Origin: an uncultured Bacilli bacterium
Lineage (GTDB): Bacteria; Bacillota_I; Bacilli_A; RF39; UBA660
Assembly (NCBI GenBank): GCA_944331805.1
Contig: CALVIS010000007.1
Coordinates: 1 to 37,546, forward strand
Direction of reading: 5' to 3'
Length of the DNA stretch: 37,546 bases
The notes under the pieces were generated by a model. The model was given only the letters and a program-made list of their open reading frames with translations, was not told the origin of the DNA and did not search any database. Made by a program: the position numbers and the translations under genes. This document shows positions 32,736 to 37,546 of the stretch, one piece after another; position 1 is the first letter of the stretch, and each line of letters opens with the position of its first letter.

Positions 32736-34070
32736 ATGATAAGATATGTAAAACTAGAGAATTATAAGTCTCTTGTTAATTTAGAAGTTAATTTTATGAA
32801 GAAAAAAAATGAACCTAAAAATATTGTAGTTATTTATGGAGAAAATGGAATAGGTAAATCTAATTTTGCAAATTCATTTTATACACTTAATGAAACTATG
32901 AGTACTATGTCTTCAATAGAAATGTTAAAACAAATACTTGAAAAACCAAATGAAAATAATAAAGCTATGTATGACGATTTTACTACAGAATATATAAAAA
33001 CAAGATTCAAAGATATTAAAATGATTATTAATGATTGTAAAACTATTGATTCCAAAGACAATATGATTCTTGAATTTGGATTTATGTATAATAATAAAAA
33101 TGGAATATATCATATTGAAATGGATAATGAAGAGATAGTTAGAGAAAGACTAGAATATGTTGTCAATAAAAATCAAACATATTTCTTTGATATAAATAAA
33201 GATAATACTAAAGTAAATCCCAATATTTTTATAGATAAAGATTATTATAATGAGTTTTTAGACTTACTTGATAAATATTGGGGAAAACATTCTTTCTTAT
33301 CAATTTTATCTTATGAGATAGAAGACAAGAAAAATGGCTATATAAACAAGAAAATATCTAAAAATCTTTATACTGTACTAGCATATTTGAAAACAATATG
33401 TACTAAAATTAAAGGCGGAAATCATACTGAATTTGGAATTATTGGTACTAAGCATAATTTAATCTATAACTTAGAAGAAGGTAAGATATCACTAAAACGT
33501 GAAAAAGAACTTAATAATAATGAGTATTTGCTAAATGAAATTTTTACTACATTATATTCTGATTTTAAAAAAGTTTATTATAAAAAAACAATTGAAGATA
33601 ATTATATAACATATAAACTTTATAGTAAAAAAATGATATATGGTAAGATAATGGATGTAGATTTTTCATTAGAATCTACAGGTACTCAAAATATTTTAGC
33701 ATTGATACCATATTTAATATCAGCTTGTGAAGGACAAACTGTAATTATAGATGAATTAGATACAGGTATACACGATTTGTTAGTTAAAAACTTGTTAGAA
33801 TGTATTGTTAAATATGTCAAAGGACAATTGATTATTACAACTCATAATACAATGCTTATAGACTCATCAATACCTAACGAAGATATATATGTTTTTAATG
33901 CTAATAGTAAAGCTTTTAAAGAATTGATTGCCATAACAGACTTTGATGGAAGAATTCATAAAAATAACAGTCCTAGAAAAAAATACCTTAGTGGATTATA
34001 TGGTGGTATACCTATGTTTACAGATATTGATTTTGACGATATATTAGAGAATTTAAATAGAGGTAATTAA
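32736..34070 (+). CDS. ABC/OLD-type AAA ATPase of a two-gene, probably anti-phage, module
   Basis: A 444-aa SMC/ABC-like ATPase of the AAA_15/AAA_21 kind. It begins RYVKLENYKSLVNLEVNF and has Walker A YGENGIGKSNF (about residues 35-45). The signature-like LESTGTQNILALIPYL precedes Walker B VIIDELDTGIHD, and the switch His lies in IITTHNTML. Between them lies a long helical insert (about 70-290). Such ATPases paired with a small TOPRIM or nuclease partner occur in defence systems (OLD/Gabija-, PARIS- and abortive-infection-like). I infer that role from architecture and context; I cannot name the subtype. The stop overlaps the partner's start (TAATG), and the module is flanked by direct repeats. 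Confidence 0.8.
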   Translation: MIRYVKLENYKSLVNLEVNFMKKKNEPKNIVVIYGENGIGKSNFANSFYTLNETMSTMSSIEMLKQILEKPNENNKAMYDDFTTEYIKTRFKDIKMIINDCKTIDSKDNMILEFGFMYNNKNGIYHIEMDNEEIVRERLEYVVNKNQTYFFDINKDNTKVNPNIFIDKDYYNEFLDLLDKYWGKHSFLSILSYEIEDKKNGYINKKISKNLYTVLAYLKTICTKIKGGNHTEFGIIGTKHNLIYNLEEGKISLKREKELNNNEYLLNEIFTTLYSDFKKVYYKKTIEDNYITYKLYSKKMIYGKIMDVDFSLESTGTQNILALIPYLISACEGQTVIIDELDTGIHDLLVKNLLECIVKYVKGQLIITTHNTMLIDSSIPNEDIYVFNANSKAFKELIAITDFDGRIHKNNSPRKKYLSGLYGGIPMFTDIDFDDILENLNRGN

Positions 34071-34654
34071 TGAGAAAGTTAAATTATACAAAAGCACTTG
34101 TAATAGTTCATGGAAAGTCTGAAAAACAAATATGTCAATATATAAAGAATAAACTTAGGTTGAAAATAGAAATATATAGTGATAAGAATGGTGAGAAAGC
34201 TATACAAATAACTAGTTTAAAGAATACACTTAATAATAAAATTTTTAAGTCGTATAGAAATTTTATTAATACTTTTGAAGATATAGAATTAATTGATAAT
34301 AAAAATATAAATAAAGATTTTAAAATATTCATAATTATGGATACTGATGATTGTAGTGAAGAAGAAAAAAGAAAGTTTATTAATAAGGAGATGTTTAAAG
34401 GACACTGGGCATATGATTATATTGTTCCTATCTATAATATTCCGGAATTAGAAACAGTACTTACAGACGCGAAAGTTCCTTTTACAAAAACAGGGGTAAA
34501 AAGGAAAAAGGAATATATTAAACTTTTTCCTACAGATCCAAAATATACTAAAACTGATGAAGTTCAAATTAAAGAATTACTTAATAAATTAAAGAAACAA
34601 AAGAATACAAATTTAAATGAATTTTTAGATTTTTGTTTAAAGGTTTCTGATTAA
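34070..34654 (+). CDS. TOPRIM-like effector partner of the ATPase
   Basis: The 194-aa product shows a TOPRIM/RloB-like layout. First comes a strand and loop ALVIVHGKSEKQICQYI, where a classic TOPRIM would read (I/V)EGxxE, so the first Glu is His here. Then come FKIFIIMDTDDCSEEEK with the metal-type D-x-D, and IYNIPELETVL. The C-terminus is Lys-rich. In paired systems this subunit is usually the nuclease or toxic effector released by the ATPase when a phage trigger is sensed. It is translationally coupled to the ATPase (shared A at 34070). Whether the His variant is catalytic is unclear. Confidence 0.65.
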   Translation: MRKLNYTKALVIVHGKSEKQICQYIKNKLRLKIEIYSDKNGEKAIQITSLKNTLNNKIFKSYRNFINTFEDIELIDNKNINKDFKIFIIMDTDDCSEEEKRKFINKEMFKGHWAYDYIVPIYNIPELETVLTDAKVPFTKTGVKRKKEYIKLFPTDPKYTKTDEVQIKELLNKLKKQKNTNLNEFLDFCLKVSD

Positions 34655-34677
34655 TATGTAACTTCACAGTAACTATT

Positions 34678-34705
34678 TTGAAATTATAAATAAAAATGCT
34701 ATAAT
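34678..34705 (+). promoter_or_regulatory. Promoter-like site before the right 48-bp repeat
   Basis: TTGAAA (34678-34683), 16 bp, TATAAT (34700-34705). The predicted start near 34712 and the hairpin ending at 34781 would define a transcript of only about 75 nt. Confidence 0.5.
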
Positions 34706-34739
34706 GTAAATGACTAGGACTGATAGCTATTAATGGTGC

Positions 34740-34787
34740 GTCAGTTATAATTAAGACCAGAGAAACTTTAGAAGCCTCTGGTTATTT
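34740..34787. repeat. 48-bp direct repeat, right copy
   Basis: It matches 32564-32611 except A for G (34743) and T for C (34782), and keeps the CCAGAG/CTCTGG hairpin, but the T-run has become TATTTATTG. A much weaker third likeness, ATAGAAGCTTTAGAAG with TCTTTCTATTTT, lies at 34953-34980 and can itself fold as a terminator. Confidence 0.9.
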
Positions 34788-34881
34788 ATTGTCTATAAGG
34801 AAAATTACTACAATATTCTATAAGTTTAAAAAGTTTTTTAAATTTATTATTGCATTATTGTTGCATATAATTAAGAAAAAA

Positions 34882-34934
34882 ATAATACAAATTTAAATAA
34901 TTTTAGATTTTAGTTTAAAGAAGTTTGATTAAAA
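34882..34934 (+). pseudogene. Decayed duplicate of the 3' end of the TOPRIM-like gene
   Basis: AATACAAATTTAAAT, TTTTAGATTTT, GTTTAAAG and TTTGATTAA occur in the same order as at 34605-34654, the last ~15 codons of the TOPRIM-like gene, with a few substitutions and a 2-base gap. So a second copy of the module's end lies here, beyond the right 48-bp repeat. The rest of the gap 34655-35010 is AT-rich without a gene. Confidence 0.65.
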
Positions 34935-35012
34935 AACATAAATACAATTGCTATAGAAGCTTTAGAAGTCTTTCTATTTTAAACTTTTTATGGAAAAGTT
35001 AGGAATTTATTG

Positions 35013-35041
35013 TTGAAAAACTAGACTTAATCAGATATAAT
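35013..35041 (+). promoter_or_regulatory. tig promoter
   Basis: TTGAAA (35013-35018), 17 bp, TATAAT (35036-35041). Confidence 0.8.
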
Positions 35042-35066
35042 AAGAGACGTATTGGAGGAAATATTT

Positions 35067-36353
35067 ATGGAAAAGAAAGAAACTAAAAAAGAAACAAATA
35101 AGAAAAATTATCATAATATTGAAATAAAAGTTGAAGGAAAAGAGTGGACTGATGCTGTTGATAAGGCTTTTAAAGATAAAGTTAAAAAAGTTGAAGTAGA
35201 CGGTTTTAGAAAAGGTAAATGTCCTAAAAATATCTATGATAAGAAATTTGGACAAGATTATTTACTAGATGCAGCTGACTTAGTAATTCAAGATGCTTAT
35301 ACTAAAGCTTTAAAAGATAATGATTTAGTACCAGTAGTACAACCTGAACCTAACTTAAAGAGTTTAGATGATAATAGTGTTACATTTACATTTAAAATTA
35401 TTACTAAACCAGAAGTTAAAATTAGTAAATATAGAGATTTAGGAATAAAACCTAATGAAGTTAAAGTAACTAAAGAGGAAATTGATCATGAAATAGAACA
35501 TTTACTTGAGAGATATGAAGAATTAGTTAATAAAGATGAAAATGGTAAAGTTGAAAATGGTGATGTTGCTGTTATTGACTTTGAAGGATTTAAAGATGGA
35601 GAGCCTTTTGAAGGTGGTAAAGGAGAAAACTATTCTCTAGAAATAGGTAGTGGTACTTTTATTCCTGGTTTTGAAGAACAATTAATTGGTATGAAGTCAG
35701 GGGAAGAGAAAGATATTAAAGTAACATTCCCAGATGATTATATGGAAGAGTCACTAAAGGGACAAGAAGTAACTTTTAAAGTAAAAGTACATGAAATTAA
35801 GACTAAAGAAAAAAGAGAATTAGATGAAGACTTCTTCTTTGACTTAGGTATTGAAGGTGTTAATGATGAAGAGAGCCTTAGAAAAGAAGTAGAAGCGAAT
35901 ATAAAAGCTAATAAAGATATGGAAGAAGAAAATAAATATATCGATAAACTACTAGAAGAAGTATCTAAGAATGTAGAAGTTGACATTCCTGAAGAAATGG
36001 TTAATGAAGAAGTAGATAGACTACTTAGAAGAACAGAACAACAAATGGCTATGCAAGGAATTAGTTTAGATTTATATTATCAAGTTACTAAATCTACAGA
36101 AAAAGATTTAAGAGATCAACTTGAAAAAGAAGCATATCAAAACGTATTATATCGTTTAATGCTTGAAGAGATTATGAATATGGAAAAGATTGAAGTAAGT
36201 GAGAGTGATGCTATGGAGGAAGCTAAGAGACTTGCAGAACGTTATAATATGGAATTAGATGACTTCTTAAATCAATTTGGTGGTATTGAGATGGTTCAAT
36301 ATGACCAAGAGATGAGAAAAACTATTGAATTATTAAAAGAATTAAATAAATAG
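35067..36353 (+). CDS. tig: Trigger factor (ribosome-associated chaperone and prolyl isomerase)
   Basis: A 428-aa trigger factor. The N-terminal ribosome-binding domain has the signature GFRKGKCPKNIYDKKFG (about residues 45-61). The FKBP-type isomerase domain covers about 155-245 (GDVAVIDFEGFKDG, IPGFEEQLIGM, VTFPDDY), and the C-terminal helical cradle follows. TTGGAGGAA precedes ATG 35067; the TTG at 35052 is part of that ribosome site. The poly-charged start MEKKETKKETNKK is slightly longer than usual. Confidence 0.95.
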   Translation: MEKKETKKETNKKNYHNIEIKVEGKEWTDAVDKAFKDKVKKVEVDGFRKGKCPKNIYDKKFGQDYLLDAADLVIQDAYTKALKDNDLVPVVQPEPNLKSLDDNSVTFTFKIITKPEVKISKYRDLGIKPNEVKVTKEEIDHEIEHLLERYEELVNKDENGKVENGDVAVIDFEGFKDGEPFEGGKGENYSLEIGSGTFIPGFEEQLIGMKSGEEKDIKVTFPDDYMEESLKGQEVTFKVKVHEIKTKEKRELDEDFFFDLGIEGVNDEESLRKEVEANIKANKDMEEENKYIDKLLEEVSKNVEVDIPEEMVNEEVDRLLRRTEQQMAMQGISLDLYYQVTKSTEKDLRDQLEKEAYQNVLYRLMLEEIMNMEKIEVSESDAMEEAKRLAERYNMELDDFLNQFGGIEMVQYDQEMRKTIELLKELNK

Positions 36354-36382
36354 TTGATACTTTTTAAAATATTTGGTAAAAT
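36354..36382 (+). promoter_or_regulatory. rpmG promoter
   Basis: TTGATA (36354-36359), 17 bp, TAAAAT (36377-36382), starting directly after the tig stop codon. Confidence 0.75.
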
Positions 36383-36409
36383 GACTAAAGAAAAAAGGAG
36401 GGATAACTT

Positions 36410-36577
36410 ATGGCAAAAAAATTAGGACATAGACAAAAGAAGACTTTTGTATGCTCAGTTTGTGGTAATGAGAATTATAGAGAAGAGAAAAATGTAAATA
36501 ATACTCCAGGAAGAATGGAGATTAGTAAATATTGTAAATTCTGTGGTAAACACACAACTCATAAAGAGAAGAAATAA
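36410..36577 (+). CDS. rpmG: Ribosomal protein bL33, zinc-binding form
   Basis: A 55-residue gene starting MAKKLGHRQKKTFVCSVCGN. Cysteine pairs CSVC and CKFC give a zinc ribbon (the C+ form of L33), and the ending KYCKFCGKHTTHKEKK is typical. AGGAGGG (36397-36403) precedes the ATG at 36410. It has its own promoter and a hairpin after it. The zinc-binding form suggests that a zinc-independent paralogue may exist elsewhere, which is inference. Confidence 0.93.
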   Translation: MAKKLGHRQKKTFVCSVCGNENYREEKNVNNTPGRMEISKYCKFCGKHTTHKEKK

Positions 36578-36579
36578 TA

Positions 36580-36608
36580 ATATAACAGTCATTTAATGAC
36601 TGTTATAT
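36580..36608 (+). terminator. Hairpin after rpmG
   Basis: ATATAACAGTCA (36580-36591) and TGACTGTTATAT (36597-36608) form a 12-bp stem with a TTTAA loop. No T-run follows, so termination may be partial, with read-through to efp. Confidence 0.55.
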
Positions 36609-36630
36609 ATTATAGAAAGGAGTAAGTAAA

Positions 36631-37188
36631 ATGGTTAATTCAAATGATTTTAAACCAGGTATGACTATTCAATTTGAGGGCGGTATCTATACTATAATTG
36701 AAAGTCAACATGTTAAACCAGGTAAAGGTGCAGCGATAGTTAAAGCTAAGATGAAAAACTTAAGAACAGGTTCTATTGTAGAGAAAACATTTAATGCAGG
36801 AGTTAAAGTAGAAACTGCTCATATTTCTAAGAAAACAATGCAATTCTTATATAGTATGGGAGATACTTATTATTTTATGAGTATGACTGACTATGAACAA
36901 ATAGAACTTGATAAGAGTGTTATTGGTGAAGATGCTAAATACTTAAAAGAAAACTTAGAAGTAGAAATTACTTTCTTTGAAGGTGAGATGTTAGGATTAT
37001 CTTTACCTGATAAAGTAGTTATGAAAGTAGTTAAGACAGAGGATGCTGTTAAAGGTAATACTTCAAGCGGTGCGATGAAAAATGCTGAACTTGAGACAGG
37101 CATGACTATTCAAGTACCATTGTTTATTAAACAAGATGAAGACATCTTAGTTAGTACTAAAGATGGTAAATATGTATCGCGTGCATAA
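36631..37188 (+). CDS. efp: Elongation factor P
   Basis: EF-P (185 aa) rescues ribosomes stalled at consecutive prolines. The N-terminal KOW-like domain holds the loop HVKPGKGAAIVKAKMKNL, whose K32 is the residue that enters the peptidyl-transferase centre and is modified in many species. The two OB domains follow with YFMSMTDYEQIEL and the C-terminal signature AELETGMTIQVPLFI. No modification enzyme is encoded in the window. GAAAGGAGTAAG precedes the ATG. Confidence 0.96.
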   Translation: MVNSNDFKPGMTIQFEGGIYTIIESQHVKPGKGAAIVKAKMKNLRTGSIVEKTFNAGVKVETAHISKKTMQFLYSMGDTYYFMSMTDYEQIELDKSVIGEDAKYLKENLEVEITFFEGEMLGLSLPDKVVMKVVKTEDAVKGNTSSGAMKNAELETGMTIQVPLFIKQDEDILVSTKDGKYVSRA

Positions 37189-37207
37189 AAATATATTTTT
37201 TGAAAAT

Positions 37208-37234
37208 TGACTTTGTTTTATGAAGTCATTTTTT
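37208..37234 (+). terminator. efp terminator
   Basis: TGACTT (37208-37213), loop 9 nt, AAGTCA (37223-37228), TTTTTT (37229-37234). Confidence 0.8.
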
Positions 37235-37314
37235 ATACAATAAAACCGAAAAAATGTATTGACAAACATATCTTCTATATAGTGCGTTTAAGTTACTAAA
37301 GAGAGATTCGAATT

Positions 37315-37440
37315 ATGGATATATATAAAGCATATAAATTTAGGTTATATCCAACAGAAGAATAAAGTATAATGATAAATAAAACTTTTGGATTTACCTA
37401 TTATATATAACTATTATTTAAATTATCAAAAAGAAAATAG
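37315..37440 (+). pseudogene. tnpB (IS200/IS605 OrfB) N-terminal relic
   Basis: From ATG 37315 the translation is MDIYKAYKFRLYPTEE, then a TAA where the family has Gln, then INKTFGFT. A one-base shift then gives IIYNYYLNYQKEN. 'KAYKFRLYPTxEQ...INKTFG...VYNYYL' is the hallmark N-terminus of TnpB, the RNA-guided nuclease of IS605 elements. After about 37440 no further TnpB-like sequence is visible, so only some 40 codons remain. The stretch from 37441 to the window end holds nothing I can assign. Confidence 0.75.
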
Positions 37441-37546
37441 AGTACAGAAACTAGTTAATTTGTGTAAAGTTTCGCTATGTTGTAGAATTTGAGGGATGAT
37501 AGTGATAATCTTCATAGACATCATAGAAATCTAATATACTATGATT

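Noticed and set aside
1..37546. Mycoplasma-type code (UGA = Trp)
   Set aside because: TGG is used for Trp throughout, and genes such as those ending at 9143 and 22962 stop at TGA in natural positions; a peptidoglycan enzyme is also encoded.

Overview
The window looks like chromosome of an AT-rich (roughly 30% GC) Gram-positive bacterium of the Bacillota, most like an uncultured gut Bacilli/RF39-type lineage. TGG encodes Trp and TGA is used as a stop (for example at 9141-9143 and 22960-22962), so the mycoplasma code is excluded. A D,D-carboxypeptidase implies peptidoglycan, and the Prp/L27 pair with a cleavable L27 leader is a Bacillota trait. Most genes lie on the + strand. I assign lineage from gene content only.

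Layout. 1-5.1 kb: lepA, a CcdA-thioredoxin fusion, a membrane phosphoesterase and a convergent D,D-carboxypeptidase. 5.1-7.9 kb: two tandem paralogous DUF4143-type ATPases, each preceded by direct repeats of 23-bp period that run into its promoter. 8.0-11.2 kb: lipoprotein, VUT/YhhQ-like transporter, prepilin and a 537-aa TasA-like surface protein. The C-terminus of that last protein carries an adenine-poor, GC-rich NNY-codon block and is followed by an 11-bp hairpin; this is the signature of a diversity-generating retroelement (DGR) target. No reverse transcriptase or template repeat is visible here. 11.2-14.1 kb: a graveyard with an IS4-type transposase relic, an Rpn-like nuclease, the tail of another Rpn copy and a frameshifted unknown gene. 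14.1-21.4 kb: uvrC, a prepilin and mutL in one coupled operon, then an ATPase and a frameshifted hydrolase wedged between mutL and miaA. 21.8-25.9 kb: polysaccharide locus (GT4, Alg14-like, Alg13-like with a membrane tail, SGNH hydrolase, HExxH protein). 26-28.6 kb: L21 leader, rplU-prp-rpmA, a second full Rpn copy and a DUF192-like protein. 28.7-32.5 kb: yebC-ruvA-ruvB-(unknown, frameshifted)-queA. 32.6-34.9 kb: an ATPase + TOPRIM-like two-gene module resembling phage-defence pairs, bracketed by 48-bp near-identical direct repeats that contain the queA terminator, with a decayed copy of its own 3' end downstream. 35-37.5 kb: tig, rpmG, efp and a tnpB relic.

How it fits together: housekeeping translation and repair operons are interrupted by accessory inserts (ATPases, Rpn nucleases, IS relics, defence module). 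The most notable item is the probable DGR-diversified surface protein, next to a prepilin and encoded without a local RT. Three genes are broken at short A-runs in a way that one extra A would repair; whether these are real or consensus errors cannot be decided from the sequence.
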